Positions 1 to 11,867 of a stretch of 64,000 bases of DNA are shown here, in pieces; within the stretch, counting starts at the first letter, position 1; every line of letters begins with the position of its first letter. The DNA is from Rehmannia glutinosa. Its lineage: Eukaryota; Streptophyta; Magnoliopsida; Lamiales; Orobanchaceae. The stretch covers positions 58,017,267-58,081,266 of the forward strand of contig CM071934.1 in assembly GCA_016081115.2 (NCBI GenBank), in the 5' to 3' direction. The notes under the pieces are model-generated. The model worked only from the letters and a program-made list of their open reading frames with translations, was not told the origin of the DNA and did no database searches. The translations under genes and the position numbers were made by a program.

Positions 1-429
1 TCTCTGTGGGATCGACCTTGCTTACTCTATCTATTAACTACGCTGTTCACTTGCGATAAAGTTAAAAATAAGGCGAACACTTAGCTATCAATTAAACACA
101 TCACATTCAGACAATTCATCAAATCATGCATATTGAAAATAAAAAAACATCATAGGCTACAAAAACATACTCAAAAGTTATCATGATGCATAATACTACC
201 CCCAAACTTAAAATGTGCATTGACCACAATATGCGAATATTAAGCAATAAAGAGTTTTAAGGTCAACAGAACTTTCGAAAATCCATCAACCGGTGGCATC
301 ATCATCATCCAGGTGAAGTAGGTGGGGTAGGCGACATAACTGGAGGAATGAAATCAGTATCAGGATGTAAAGTATGATGTGTCCATGACGCCAAATAATC
401 CCGATGATAGGCATCACGAGTAGCAATCA

Positions 430-813
430 TCAGTCTGCCCAACGCTGCATCTTCCTCAGCTCCTGACGTAACTCACGGCGTAAGGCCTCGCGACCCTCTC
501 GCATCTCCTCTTGTAAGTTTGCTATCGTTTGTTCAAGATGATGAACTTGGACTGGAGATGATGCATCATGAGTATGTCCATCGTCCTCTGCTGGAATATC
601 ATCATGTCCTTCTGTACCTGTATCACCTTGTCTGTCAGTATCTGCCCCATTATGTGTGTTTGTTATAACATCGTCAACTGGGGCGCGGGGGCGCACCGAA
701 TCCAATAAGTATCCCAATCCGTGAGGATGTGCAGGTGTGCCATCCCAACGTTCGTATTTATAATCGTCTTGTGTGTAATTGGGCATATGGGATGGATTTC
801 GTTCGAGAGAGGT
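430..813 (-). pseudogene. Distal part of antisense aORF (putative plant transposon protein), interrupted
   Basis: This minus-strand frame has 118 codons from an internal Met (786) to a stop at 430. The encoded tail is hydrophilic, with an Asp/Thr/His-rich linker and then a charged, probably coiled-coil C-terminus (around residues 80-118, rich in Glu/Arg/Leu). Reading upstream, the frame ending RSLP at 21502 would join this piece at the 5-bp target duplication, but a one-base shift separates it from the frame starting MPNYTQDD. The gene is therefore split by the chromovirus and also frameshifted. In Tat/Athila elements such antisense ORFs encode proteins of unknown function, some matching a 'putative plant transposon protein' family. 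No function is inferred here. Confidence 0.55.
809..813. repeat. Left 5-bp target-site duplication GAGGT
   Basis: The bases GAGGT lie directly before the TGTAATAG end of the chromovirus LTR. The same five bases follow the other end at 21502-21506. This defines the insertion exactly and shows the two flanks were once joined. Confidence 0.9.
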
Positions 814-2001
814 TGTAATAGCCCACCTTCAAGATCGATGATTGTCCCCACAAACCAACACGAGTCTTTCCAGCGCGCTTTGTCCTCACTCACGCACCCT
901 GAGAACAACTTCCCAAGGGGTCACCCATCCCATAATTACTCCGGGCCAAGCACTCTTAATATCGAAGTTTTTATGATATGAGCACCAGAAAAGGAGATGC
1001 ATCTTGTATTATGCATGCACATGCAAATGCTATGAATGATATGTTAAATGGTTCACCAAACACCATATTGCATCATCATGCAAGCCAACATGCATCACAT
1101 GATACCCACATATATTCAGGAAGATACCACACTCACATATAATAAATTAATTCAAACAATATTATGTCCATGAATTACAGTTGCAGATGGATTTTTTACT
1201 TACCTTTTTCTATTGGATGTATTAGGAGTTAAATAATCATTTTTTCGTTCTAACCTTTAGGTTTGAGACAAACAACCTGTAGAATATAAGGTATAAAATT
1301 TCTTTCTTACGTGAGCAAGTTTACTATATGAATGACTTTAAATCTTAAATTTAACCATGTAAATTAATCTTGAAACATAAAATTTAGATCTAATCGAATC
1401 TCTAGATCACTCCGATTTCCTATTCGAACATGGTTTAACACCACTTATTTGTAAAATTAGGTTTTGTATTCAGTACCCTAGATATCAATCATTATTCTAA
1501 CTAGATTTCATTAAATTTAATGTACAATTTTTTAAACAAGTGAAAGAATATCTAAACTCTAATTCAGTTGAAATTCCAAAACATAATATACGGTTTCAAC
1601 AAAACTATCTCAAGCATATTTATTGTATTCCAATTTATAGTAAAAATGAAGAATTAAAAGAAACCGTTTAAGGAGTTTGGAATCTTATCGATTTCTCATT
1701 CCATAAATTCCCTGCAAAACACACCGTCTGCACTTTTCTAAATTTCTCATACGTTTACTAACCGAAAAACATGTATGAAGATTTGTCAATTTCTAAACCA
1801 ATTTTCCCTTGTGCTAAACCACGTGTGTGTAGGTGCATATAATGATGTATATTTGTACATATATATCCATTGATTAGAGTAATGAGGCTGTGGGGGATAA
1901 AATATATATTTATATTAGTTAGCAGACTTATCTATTAAGCTTATATGTATGCTAGACATTTAAGTATAATATAATATATTAGTTATATATATAAGCTATA
2001 T
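814..2001 (-). repeat. Chromovirus 3' LTR, part 1 (left of the CACTA insertion)
   Basis: This aligns closely with 18939-20165, for example in the shared blocks around the AGATCTAATCGAATCTCTAG and AAACCACGTGTGTGTAGGTG motifs. It ends at the CACTA target duplication TAT (1999-2001) and continues at 13601. It is element-derived and non-coding. Confidence 0.9.
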
Positions 2002-2130
2002 CACTCAAGAAAAATGAAAATAGCGAGGAAGATTTTTCATCGAATTTAAATTTCGTCACCAAAAATACTGTTTGCGAGGAATACATTTTTCTCTTGTCTA
2101 AACATTGAGACGAATTGTCTCAATTCATTG
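2002..2130. repeat. CACTA left terminal and subterminal repeats
   Basis: The terminus CACTCAAGAA differs from the family-typical CACTACAAGAA by loss of one base. Copies of GCGAGGAA appear near 2033 and 2073, matching motifs near 13510 and 13556 in inverted orientation. In CACTA elements subterminal repeats are binding sites for element-encoded proteins. Confidence 0.75.
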
Positions 2131-2639
2131 CCAAAAATCATCTGGCTTTTCTTAATAAAAAAAAAAAAATTTGGCAACGAATATGTGGTAAAACTTTTGT
2201 CTCTATATTCTTCTTCGACCAAAACTTTAAAGCTGCGCGATTGGATATGGATTAGATTCCATTTTCGTTCAGATGGAGAATTTTTTTTTTTGACCAAACA
2301 TGCGATTGTTTATGAAAATTTTCAGAAAATATACTATTATCTCATTTTCACTTTTTCTCATTTTTTCTCTTATCAATCACATCTACACATTTTTTTCCAA
2401 AAAACTAATCATTATTACACATTTTCTCACAAATTTCACTATTCATTCACTCACACATTTCTAACTACCAATCATATCCAATCACTATTTTACTATTCTT
2501 AAATCAAATCAACTTTCATCATTACTTTTTTCATCTCACACTATCAAAATTCATCTTTTTTCTTCCAACATTTATTTTACCATTATTCTCTAGTAAAATG
2601 AAAATTTTCAAAATGAAAGCATATCCAATATCGCCCTAA

Positions 2640-2945
2640 CCTTTCCTGGCAAAGTTTCAGCACAAAATATCTGTTTCTTGTCTACGCGCGAAACATTTCC
2701 CACGTTCATCCCCGTCGAATCCCTTTATTTCCCTCCCCATCGATTTGCTTCACTTCCTTCCCAATCGATTTCCTAATCCCAAATTCTCACAAACCCTAGC
2801 CCAATCGAAATCCGTTTTCTCAAATCAACTTCTTAACCTTTTCATTTGACAAAATCCGACGATGGTGGAATAGGGCGGTGTTGTGCTTGAGCGGCGCCGG
2901 AACCAAACGACGAGCGCCCCTGGAATTTCGAGGTTAAATACAACT
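2640..2945 (+). pseudogene. Captured 5'UTR/first-exon-like sequence inside the CACTA
   Basis: This C/T-rich stretch contains AAACCCTAGCCCAATCG, typical of plant 5' leaders, then ATGGTGGAATAG (an immediate stop) and a GC-richer segment encoding RRRNQTTSAPGISR-like residues, ending near a possible splice donor at about 2932. GC content and style differ from the AT-rich surroundings, suggesting captured host DNA. I cannot assign the parent gene. It could be the first exon of the same gene as the GH127 exons downstream or an unrelated gene. Confidence 0.35.
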
Positions 2946-3403
2946 TTTACTCAACTTGTTTGTGCATTTACCTCGCCAATGATTGGGATTATCACCTTAG
3001 TTTTCTTAGTTTGTTTGGTGGTGTATATATTCACCTATTCTCTCTTAGTACTGTCTGGTTTTAGAGAGAGGGGGAAGGGGTTATGGTGAATTTATTCATT
3101 GAGTGTGACTGCATGTTTTCATATGTTTTGGCAATTTAATTTTAACTCAAGTCGATTCGGCTTCAATGGTGGTGTTTCGAGTTGTCGGAGTAATATCATG
3201 TTGCTAGGCTTTTTATTTCTGTTTACAGAAGAATGTGGAATTTGTCAAATTGGTGTCATAATGTAATTAGATGACCTTTCTACCATATATGCATGCATTA
3301 TAAGTGTGATTTTTAGGGGTACATGTTATGGACATGGATTGTTGTGATTGTATCCAAAGTACTATATATAGTCCTTCAATCAATTATATACAAGGTGATT
3401 TCA

Positions 3404-3492
3404 GGGTAACATTGTTTGCAAATGGGCTGCAGATCTTGGAAAAGTGCTAGTTCTTCCTAGCTTTATAGAGTTGCCGCTATGGGCTGTTGTTG
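3404..3492 (+). pseudogene. Unassigned exon-like segment inside the CACTA
   Basis: A possible acceptor (TTTCAG near 3404) is followed by an open stretch encoding KWAADLGKVLVLPSFIELP-like residues and then a strong donor GGTAAGTAA near 3492. It sits between AT-rich intron-like DNA. I do not recognise the protein. It may be another captured exon, and the call rests only on splice-site context and base composition. Confidence 0.25.
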
Positions 3493-4453
3493 GTAAGTAA
3501 TTGCTTTTACTGATCACCATAATCTGATCATGTATTAAAATTCTACTCATTTTTTTGACATAATTTCCTATATCCAAGACATTAACTGAATTTCCTTAAG
3601 AATTTGTTGGGTCAATGGCTTAAGAAACAATATCATTTGGCAATGATAATCATTGTGAATGAAATTGTTGTTTCTTAGCTTAATGAAAATGTCGACAGTA
3701 AATTAACTTCTATTATATCCCTCTTATCAATTATGAATTTGCCTTATAATAATGTTGGACTTGTACTGCACAGATAACCCGATATATTTTTGTGAGTACA
3801 TGTTGTATAACATGATTTCCTTTAATCATTAAAATATAGGTAAAGGTTAAGGCTCATATATGAGTCTGTAGCATGTTATAAACCTTTTTGGAAGATAATA
3901 TGTTGTATAATAGTTCAATAGCCCATCAGTTAGTCAATTAACGCCCCTGTTGTCAAGGTTTTTTGCTCAGCAGCTAGAAATTTAATGATCAACATGTGAT
4001 TCTGAAGCAGTTTCTATATAATATTTTTGGTCAGCTGGAGAGAATGTTTTAATACTTTTTCATGTGGGTATTATGCTTGTCATATCTTGATTTTCAAAAT
4101 CTACACGATCACCTACACATAGAATTTCAAGATGTCAATGATCTTTACACATAGAATTTGCAAATTTTCAATTTTTTTTTCTAAAATATTCATGTTTATT
4201 ATGCGGTTTTTGCTTTGCATGTACAAGTGTTACTCGAGTTTACTGATATTTCTTTCTTGTTTTTTAGAGCCAAAAAACATGAGTTTGGCATTAAAATGGA
4301 AAAGAGTTCAGTGAAATCAGCCCGTTACATATCAAATGTAAGATAAATATCAATTTTATTTATATCTTTCTGTCTTTCCTTATTTTGGTCTGAAAACTGA
4401 GGATTTTAGCTTATGAATTTTTCAGCTGATATCCAATGTTACATTTGTTGTAG

Positions 4454-5032
4454 GGTGCTCAAAAACACTTGTTATTAGGTCATTTATTCGACAAACCGTG
4501 CTTTCTAGGATTGCTCGCCATTAAGGTATCCAATAGTGTTCAGCAAGATAGGAGCAGAGTTGTTAAATATAATTCAATATTCGAAAAACTGAAATCGCTT
4601 TAGATTATAGTCCTGTCAGTGTTTATTAAAGTTGCAAAATGCAAATTACTATTATTTTGTCAACTAACAGGCTGATGATTTATCTAACTTTCATTCGAAT
4701 ACTCACATTCCGGTGATCATTGGATCTCAAATGCGGTATGAAGTTACCGATGATCCGCTATATAAGAGGTGATCTCAAATGGGTATAAAGTTACCAATAA
4801 TCCACTATATAAGGTGTTCCTCTCTTCTTTAGATCAAAAGTTCATTTTTCCAAGTTGAAGTGCACAATTGACTTATGATTATATTTTTTTCATTTATCAA
4901 AAAGGCTAATAGTTTTTCAGAACTCTGATTTTTCTCCCCTAAAACTTGGGTTGTCAGGAAATAGGAACATTCTTAATGGATACAGTTAACTCTCATAGTT
5001 ATGCCAGGGGAGGTACATCGTATGGTGAGCTC
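4454..5032 (+). pseudogene. GH127/DUF1680 beta-L-arabinofuranosidase-like gene fragment (three exons)
   Basis: Three consecutive exons with AG/GT borders are readable. Exon 4454-4525 encodes HLFDKPCFLGLLAIK. Exon 4671 to about 4766 encodes NTHIPVIIGSQMRYEV. Exon 4958-5032 ends in YARGGTSYGEL. These match in order the conserved core of plant DUF1680 proteins (glycoside hydrolase family 127), which remove L-arabinofuranose residues from cell-wall or secreted glycoproteins. The copia LTR begins directly after the third exon's GEL; the next exon is at 11987. The fragment lies within a CACTA, so it is best read as a transduplicated host gene piece. The start and most of the gene are absent. A 45-bp duplication sits at the second exon's donor. 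Confidence 0.8.
4722..4813 (+). repeat. 45-bp tandem duplication across an exon-intron border
   Basis: The segment GATCTCAAATGCGGTATGAA... ending CTATATAAG (about 4722-4766) is followed by a diverged copy, 4769-4813, again ending CTATATAAG and then GTGTTCC. The original donor is followed by AGGTGATC. The second copy therefore gives an alternative donor. Confidence 0.7.
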
Positions 5033-6243
5033 TGTTGGAATTTGGTCTTGAGAAATGGGTGTTGACCCGATTTTGACCAAATAATTAAGTGGTTTCCATT
5101 AGTGAAAAATGGAATTAAATTATTTGTAAAAATTCTACTAAGAGAGTAGATGAGAATAGCATTTGGAATTTCTCAAACCGATTAGGGTGAATGAGAAATT
5201 AATCTTTAGAAGTTAGCCACTTAATACAAATAAATGGTATGGAAAATGGGAAATGTGGGGAAAGAGAAATGCTCCATCCCACATAGGAAAAGGATGAAAA
5301 GTTTGCACACTTTATATATCCCAAGTTGGACTTATGGGTTTGGACTTTTGGGGGCACCCAAGTTTTTAAAGGAGTGATGACCTACATGCTTGTAGGTTTG
5401 GTTCAAAGCACACGCGCGCACGCGCGCCACCTCCGCCCGCCCGCCAGCTCGGCTCGGGCCCAGGCCGGGTCCGGGTCGTGGGTGGGTCGCGGGCGCGGGT
5501 TTGGGCTTCAGGCTTCAAGGCCCTTATTCTTTTGGACCAAAAACCTTTAAAATAAATATTTAATTAATTTTTGTTATTAATTAAAATGATTTAATTAATT
5601 TTGTAATTAATTAAGTGGATTTCAATCGGGAGAGGTTCGCACCGAGCATGGGCGCGCGCACGACTTGTGCGTCGGGTCGTGCGTCCTACCGTACATGTGC
5701 GAACAACAGACGGGCCGGCGCGCGGCATGTGCGTCGGGTCGTGCGCTCGCCAGAACCTCTCGCGCTTGCAAGACCGTAAGACGGGGCAGCCGCACGCGCG
5801 TCAGCGTCGAGTCGTCGCACTGCTGAACATGTCGCGTCTGTCGTCTGCAAATGTGTCTTTTCGAGCCAAAAGGCGTGATCTTTTCATACGAGGCACTGGG
5901 CCTATAATAATATACCCCTGCGGAGATGAAAAATATACGAAATTCATCGAGATAATAATTGGTCATTTGCATCATCAAGCATATTGACATTTCCCTTCTT
6001 CAAAGCTTGAAAGTTCAAACTCTTGTTGTTCGTTGTTGTTCGGTTTTGCTAATCCGCTAACTTGGAATTTGTAAAAAAAGTCGTTGTATCTTAGAGGCGA
6101 GTGCCGGAACCGTAAGCACTCGGTATACGGGCGTTTTTCGTCTTGTGGAGATCGAATATAATTCGGGGCCTCGACTTAGCCATACCTACAATCTCGCCCA
6201 TTTTTTCTTCTTAAACAGAAACCACACCATATTTTACCAAACA
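5033..6243 (+). repeat. 5' LTR of the copia element
   Basis: It starts TGTTGGAATTTGGTC and is repeated at 10708 with small indels. It contains a GC-rich block with alternating CG (near 5411-5520) and a second GC-rich block (5636-5830), against otherwise AT-rich DNA. The end is CCAAACA, one base longer than the other copy. Confidence 0.9.
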
Positions 6244-6276
6244 ATCGCAAGACGAAATTTTCGTTTTGTTGAAGGC

Positions 6277-7200
6277 GATGGCATCATCATCAATCTCATG
6301 CATACCAATGGTTTGCTCCCACTCACGGCAAAAAGCCGCCCAAGTTCTCCGGCGCCGAGTTCAAACGTTGGGCAAGCGTTGCAAAGAAGATGATGTTCTA
6401 CCTTACCACTTTGGGGTTGTCTCGTTTTCGAAAGACGACCCCCTACTGCCGTTGGAGATGAAGAAGTTGACAACAACAAGGAGAATCACTTTGTGGATGC
6501 TTGGCATAACGGCGATTTTCTATGTCACAACTACGTGTTGAGCGGGCTAGACGACGACCCTATACAATGCCTATAAAGACGTTCAAGAGCGTCAAGGAAT
6601 GTGGGATTCTTTGGAGAAGAAGTACAAGACAGAAGATCGGCACAAAGAAATTTGTTGTCGCAAATTCCTCGAGTAAAAGATGGTTGACACCAAGGCGGTG
6701 ATCACCAAGTTCAGGAGATTCAAATCATACTTCACGACTTAGTGTCGAAGGGATGATTTTGAATGAATCATTTCAAGTGGCTGCAATAATCGAGAAATTC
6801 GGCCCGTTGTGATAGGACTTCAAAAATTACCTCAAGCACAAGCGAAAGAGATGGGGCTTGAGGATCATTGTTCGGCCGCATCGAAGAAGACAACCGAAAA
6901 TCGATGTGAAATCAATAAGTCGGAATGGAGGTAAGGCCAATCTTCTTGAATCGAGCACTAGCAAGAAACGCAAGCACTCAGGGAAGGAAAAGGAAAGGCC
7001 AAAAGTTGAGGGTAATTGCTACAACTGGGCAAACCAAACCACATGGCGAAGGATTGCCGACACCGAAAAAGGGCAATCAAGGTGGCAACCAACAAGCGAT
7101 GTGACGGAGGACAAGTCGGTTCCAATTGACGTGTCGGAGCTCGATCTCACCGCCATTGTGTTTGAAGCGATATGGTGGATAACCCGAGGAGTGGTGGATA
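6277..7200 (+). pseudogene. copia gag
   Basis: The capsid-like coding sequence is spread over several frames. Readable pieces include KPPKFSGAEFKRWQ, GLDDDPIQC and NYLKHKRKEMGLED, which are typical of copia gag. The CCHC zinc knuckle near 7015 survives only as CYNWANQTTW: a frameshift destroyed the second Cys and the His. The product of an intact copy would form the virus-like particle and package element RNA. Confidence 0.7.
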
Positions 7201-7225
7201 GAGATCGGGGCTACTCGTCACATTT

Positions 7226-7500
7226 GTGCCGATAAGGAGATGTTCTCCTCCTACACTCCGATTAATGGAAGGAAACTGTTCACGGGAACTCTTCGACTTC
7301 CAATATCGTTGGGCTTGGAAAGGTGGTGATCAAGATGACTTACGGAAAGGAGCTTACGTTTGTAGATGTCTTTGCATGTCCGGACATCCGCAAGAATTTG
7401 GTTTCGGTCCTTTGCTTAGTAAGGCCGGGTTTAGAATAGTGTTTGAGTCCAAACAAGTTTGTAATGACCAAGAATGGTCGGTTTCTTTGTAAAGGCTACC
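7226..7500 (+). pseudogene. copia protease C-terminal region
   Basis: Fragments in shifting frames correspond to the segment between the aspartic protease and gag-pre-integrase domains of copia polyproteins, including INGRKLF, TYGKELT and FRIVFES. The catalytic Asp region is not clearly readable. Frameshifts occur about every 60-100 bases. Confidence 0.55.
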
Positions 7501-8500
7501 TTGATAAGGGCCTGTTTAAGATGTCTGTAATGTCTGTTTTCCGCCAAGAGGTGAAGAATAAAAGCGTTACTTTTGTTTACTTATTGGATTGTTCTAATTT
7601 ATGGCATGATAGATTAGGACACGTAAACTTCAACACAATTAAAAGGTTAGTGAATCTGGAATTAATACCTACGTTTAAAACCGATTCACAAGACAAATGC
7701 GAAATTTGTCTTTGAAGAAAAATTGGCCAAAGCACCGTTTCATTCGGTAATGAGAAGTACCAAACCACTCAAGTTAATTCATACAGATGTGTGTGATTTA
7801 AAACTTGTGCAAACTCGAGGTGGGAAAAAGTACTTTATAACGTTTATAGACGATTGCACAAGATATTGCTATGTGTATCTTTTGAAAATCAAAGATGAAG
7901 CTTTAGTAGCTTTTAAAACTTATAAGAATGAAGTTGAAAATCGGCCTAATTTGAAAATTAAGATGATTCGAAGTGATAGAGGCGGAGAGTATGTTGCTCC
8001 GTTTGAAGAATTTTGCTCGGAAGTGGGTATAATTCATCAAACGACCGCACCTTTACTCACCTCAATCAAATGGTGTTGCGGATCGCAAAAAAATCGTACT
8101 CTTGGGAGATGATTAATGCGATGTTGTTAAGTTACGGCTTACCCCAAAACTTGTAGGGGAAGCCATACTTTCGCAAACTACATTCTTAATAAGATCCCAC
8201 ACAAAGGTAAAAACGAAACTCCGTATGAGTTATGGAAGGGATGTAAACCGTCATATAAATACCTCAAAGTGTGGGGGTGTTTGGCTAAAATCGAAGTACC
8301 TAAGCCGAAACAAGTAAGAATCGACCCAAAGGCGATCGATTGTGCTTTCATTGGATATCTAACAATAGTAGTTCATATCGCTTTTTAGTGCAAAGTCGCC
8401 TATTCGATATAAATGAAGGTATGATCATTGAATCAAGGAATCTTTGTATTCTTCGAGAATATCTTTCCGAACAAAGAACGGAAAGAAGAAAGTTGAGTAA
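7443..8500 (+). pseudogene. copia gag-pre-integrase and integrase
   Basis: The gag-pre-integrase zinc region reads WHDRLGHVNFNTIKRL and later CEICL near 7595-7715. The integrase core reads LIHTDVCDLK (first catalytic Asp) and FIDDCTRYCYVYLL (second Asp), followed by MIRSDRGGEYV near 7963-7995. The C-terminal part (PYELWKGCKPSYKYL, FIGYL) is at 8150-8370. Integrase would insert the cDNA into the genome. Breaks after ICL at 7715 and near 8060-8110 separate the pieces. Confidence 0.8.
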
Positions 8501-8639
8501 GCGGACTTAAATCTTTATGCAAGGTTACCTCAAAGTGATGATGAAGAGGAACGAGACGCGATCAAAAAGGACAAAAGTAGCTAAAGTCTTTTGGTCCGAT
8601 TTTCTAACTTATATGTTATAAAACGAACCCCGAACTATT

Positions 8640-9566
8640 CAAGAAGCATTATGCAGTCCGAAGCTCCCTTTGGAAAGAAGCTATCAATAATGAGATAGAT
8701 TCCATCATGCAAAATCACACTGGGAGTTGGTTGATCTCCCACCGGTTGCAAACCTTTGGCATGCAAGTGGATCCTTAAAAGGAAGTATAAAGCGAGATGG
8801 ATCTATCGACAAGTATAAAGCCCGTTTGGTAGCTAAAGGGTTTAGACAAAAGGAGGGATATGACTTCTTCGATACATATTCTCCTGTCACGAGGATTACG
8901 TCCATTCGTATTCTCATTGCTATTGCAACTTTGCATAACCTTGAGATACATCAAATGGACATTAAAATTGCCTTCTTGAATGGTGAGCTTGAAGAGGAGA
9001 TCTATATGGAACAACCCGAGGGGTACGTTGCACCCGGTCAAGAGCGAAAGGTGTGTAAACTTGTTAAGTCACTTTATAGACTAAAATAAACACCTAAGCA
9101 ATGGCACACAAAGTTTGACTCGACTATGAAGTCAAATGGTTTCAAGATCAACGAATGTGACAAGTGTGTCTACATTAAAGGTACTACAAATGATTACGTC
9201 ATAGTATACCTTTATGTGGATGATATGTTGCTTATGGGTAGTAGTCATGGTTTAATCATGAATACTAAGAACATGTTGAAGAAGAACTTTGACATGAAGG
9301 ATATGGAATTATCTGATGTTATAATAGGGATTAAAATCTCTAGGACTTCAGATGGAATTGTCTTGTCACAATCCCATTATGTCGAAAGCATACTTAGAAG
9401 GTTTAATGCTTTTGATAGTCCTCCAACTAAGACACCTGTAGATCTAAGTCAACACTTGGCAAGAATAGAGGCGAACCGGTTTCTCATTTGGAATATGCAA
9501 GAGGTAATTGTGATCGATGTACTTAACGAATTGTACACATCCGGACATTGCATATTCGGTGAGTAA
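8640..9566 (+). pseudogene. copia reverse transcriptase
   Basis: The readable blocks are KARLVAKGFRQKEGYDFFDT (about 8816-8875), HQMDIKIAFLNGELEEEIYM with the first catalytic Asp (about 8950-9008), and VYLYVDDMLLMGSS with the YVDD active site (about 9206-9245). A stop after SLYRLK at 9087-9089 replaces the usual KQ, and smaller breaks follow near 9460-9560. The enzyme would copy element RNA into DNA. Confidence 0.85.
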
Positions 9567-9649
9567 ACTAAGTAGTTCACAAGTAACCCGAGTGCGGATC
9601 ACCTGGAAAGTGGTGACAAGTGGTACTTAGATATTTAAAGTATACCATG

Positions 9650-10160
9650 AACTATGAAATACTTTATAGGAGATATCCAGCAGATATTAGAAGGATATTG
9701 TGATGCGGTGGATATCGAACAAAAAGACTCCAAGTCCACAAGTGAATTTGTTTTCACAATAGGTGGAGGAGTGGTGTCGTGGAAGTCTTCTAAGCAAACG
9801 TGCATAGCTCGATCCACTATGGAATCCGAGTTTATTGTTTTGGATAAAGCTGGAGAAGAAGCAGAATGGCTTAGAAACTTCTTAGAGGATATTCCTTGTT
9901 GGAATAAGCCTGTGCCTACTGTTATGATACATTGTGATAGTCAATCAGCAATCGAAAGGGCACAAAGTAGTATGTATAATGGTAAGTCTAGACATATACG
10001 TCGGAGACACAATACCATTAGACAGTTGATTCCGAATGGGGTTATTTCGGTTGACTACGTGAAGTCAAAGGAAAATCTTGCGGATCCGCTTACAAAAGGA
10101 ATAAATCGAGATCAACTGTATAAACTGTTAAGGGGAATGGGTTTAAAATCCACAAATTAA
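9650..10160 (+). pseudogene. copia RNase H
   Basis: This open frame of 168 codons includes GYCDAVDIEQ (altered first catalytic block), VSWKSSKQTCIARSTMESEF (conserved block with catalytic Glu), IHCDSQSAIERAQ (catalytic Asp) and KENLADPLTKGI near the C-terminus. It is the best preserved part of the element and ends shortly before the polypurine tract at 10697. Confidence 0.85.
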
Positions 10161-10696
10161 AGAATGTTCATAGCGGTAACCCAACCTTGTGAATTGGAGA
10201 TCCCAAGACCTTGGTTCAATGGGACAACTAAGTTATGAATGTTCAGCTGAACACTTGGAAAATGTGTTAGCTCATTCTCGATACATCCAAGTGAATGTAA
10301 ACTTGCTGAATGTGGTGAGGTTAAGTTTAAGACTTTTAATGATTCCTATACCGAAAGGTGGAGTATGGCAGGATACTCTTCAATAGGAGATCACCTATAT
10401 AAGTGAGAAGTAATGGTCACTTCAAAAGAAACACTTATGAATCTAAGATATGGTCCAGGGCCAAAATGGACACAATGTGAGAACAACAAGTGTTAGAGTT
10501 GCTATTGTGTAAGTACTGTTGTCTTGGTTTACACGACCGGCTGAGTAGTTCAAGACATCGCGTCACTAAGCAGCTAGTAAATCCGATAATATTTTACTAA
10601 GGAAAGTTCAAAGCCACAAGCTACCTATCCTGATGCAATAACGATTCGCCGAGACTTTCAAGCGAATCTGCATACACGCATGCATTAATTTCATTC

Positions 10697-10707
10697 ATGT
10701 GGGGGAT
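10697..10707 (+). other. copia polypurine tract
   Basis: The purine-rich GTGGGGGAT lies directly before TGTTGGAATTTGG of the 3' LTR. This is the expected priming site for plus-strand DNA synthesis. Confidence 0.8.
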
Positions 10708-11867
10708 TGTTGGAATTTGGTCTTGAGAAATGGGTGTTGACCCGATTTTGACCAAATAATTAAGTGGTTTCCATTAGTAAAAAATAGAATTAAATTATTT
10801 GTAAAAATTCTACTATGAGAGTAGATGAGAATAGCATTTAGAATTTCTCAAACCGATTAGGGTGAATGAGAAATTAATGCTAGAAGTTAGCCACTTAATA
10901 CAAATAAATGGTATGAAAAATGGGAGATGTGGGGAAGGAGAAATGCTCCATCCCACATAGGAAAAGGATGAAAAGTTTGCACAATTTATATATCCCAAGT
11001 TGGATTTATGGATTTGGGGCATGAGGGGCACCCGCAAGTTTTTAAAGGGTGAGAACCAAAATGCTTGTGGGTTTGGTTCAAAAACACACACGTGCGCGCT
11101 TGCGCCTTAACGCTGTCCGCCCGCCCGCCCACGGCCGCTCTCGGCCGGCTCGGGGTCATGGTGGGTCGCGGGTCATGGGCCGTGGGTCGCGGGTCATGGG
11201 CCGTGGGCTTGGGCTTCAAGGCCCTTATTCTTTTGGACCAAAAACCTTTAAAATAAATATTTAATTAATTAAACGGATTTAATTAATTTTTGTAATTAAT
11301 TAAGTGGATTTCAAATCGTCTCTCTGCCGTACATGTGTGAACAAATAAGACGGGTGGGGCACGGCCCGTGCATCGGGTCGTGCGCCTGCCGAACCTTCGC
11401 GCACCGAAGCACGGGGCGTGCACGGCCGTCTGTCATCGGTCGTCGTGCGCGCGCCGAAGCAGTCGTCTGCCCGTCTGCAAAATATGTTTTTTCGAGCCAA
11501 AAGACGTGATATTTCCATAAGAGGCACCTGAGGCCTATAATAATATACCCCTGCAGATGAAAAATATACGAAATTCATCAGATAATAATTGGTCATTTGC
11601 ATCATCAGCATATTGACATTTCCCTTCTTCAAAGGTTGAAAGTTCAAACTCTTGTTGTTCGTTGTTGTTCCAGTTTTGCTAGTGCTGCTAACCGGGACTG
11701 TAAAAGTCGTTGTATCTTAGAGACGAGCGCCGGAACCGTAAGCACTCGGTATACGGGGCGTTTTCGTCTTGTGGAGACTGAATATAATTTAGGCCTCGAC
11801 TTAGCCATACCTACAAACTCCAGCCATTTTCTTCCTAAACAGAAACCACACCATAGTTTACCCAACA
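10708..11867 (+). repeat. 3' LTR of the copia element
   Basis: It is homologous to 5033-6243 over its whole length. Differences are many short indels, mainly in the GC-rich blocks. It ends CCAACA; intron-like CACTA DNA resumes with AGATTTGG. Confidence 0.9.

Larger units (their letters stand above)
1..813 (+). mobile_element. 3' internal part of a Tat-type Ty3/gypsy element (left piece)
   Basis: This is non-coding internal DNA of an old Ty3/gypsy element, continued at 21502 beyond the inserted chromovirus. Seen: the plus-strand motif TCTCTGTGGGATCGACC at the start, a CCCCCAAACTTAAAATGTGC tract near 197, and an antisense ORF at 430-813. I know this combination from the region between pol and the 3' LTR of plant Tat/Athila-type elements, some of which carry extra antisense ORFs. 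The gag-pol part lies left of the window. Bases 1-429 show no convincing gene. The lineage name is from memory and Athila is a possible alternative. Confidence 0.6.
5033..11867 (+). mobile_element. Ty1/copia retrotransposon (TNT1-like gag-pol), decayed
   Basis: The LTRs are 5033-6243 and 10708-11867, with inverted ends TGTTGG and CCAACA. The internal region reads gag, protease, gag-pre-integrase, integrase, RT and RNase H, which is the copia order. A polypurine tract GTGGGGGAT precedes the 3' LTR. No clear tRNA-type PBS follows the 5' LTR and I cannot see a matching target duplication (AGCTC before, AGATT after). It interrupts the captured GH127 exons inside the CACTA. Multiple stops and frameshifts exclude an active polyprotein. 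The lineage within copia is not assigned; the gag and pol resemble the common TNT1-94-like group. Confidence 0.88.

Noticed and set aside
2128..2502. 124-codon ORF at the CACTA left end
   Set aside because: It is Phe/Tyr/Ser-rich low complexity from AT-rich subterminal DNA and has no transposase signature.
5622..5990. GC-rich ORFs on both strands (also 10986-11647)
   Set aside because: They lie in copia LTRs in a GC-rich block, overlap on opposite strands, and are not conserved between the two LTR copies.
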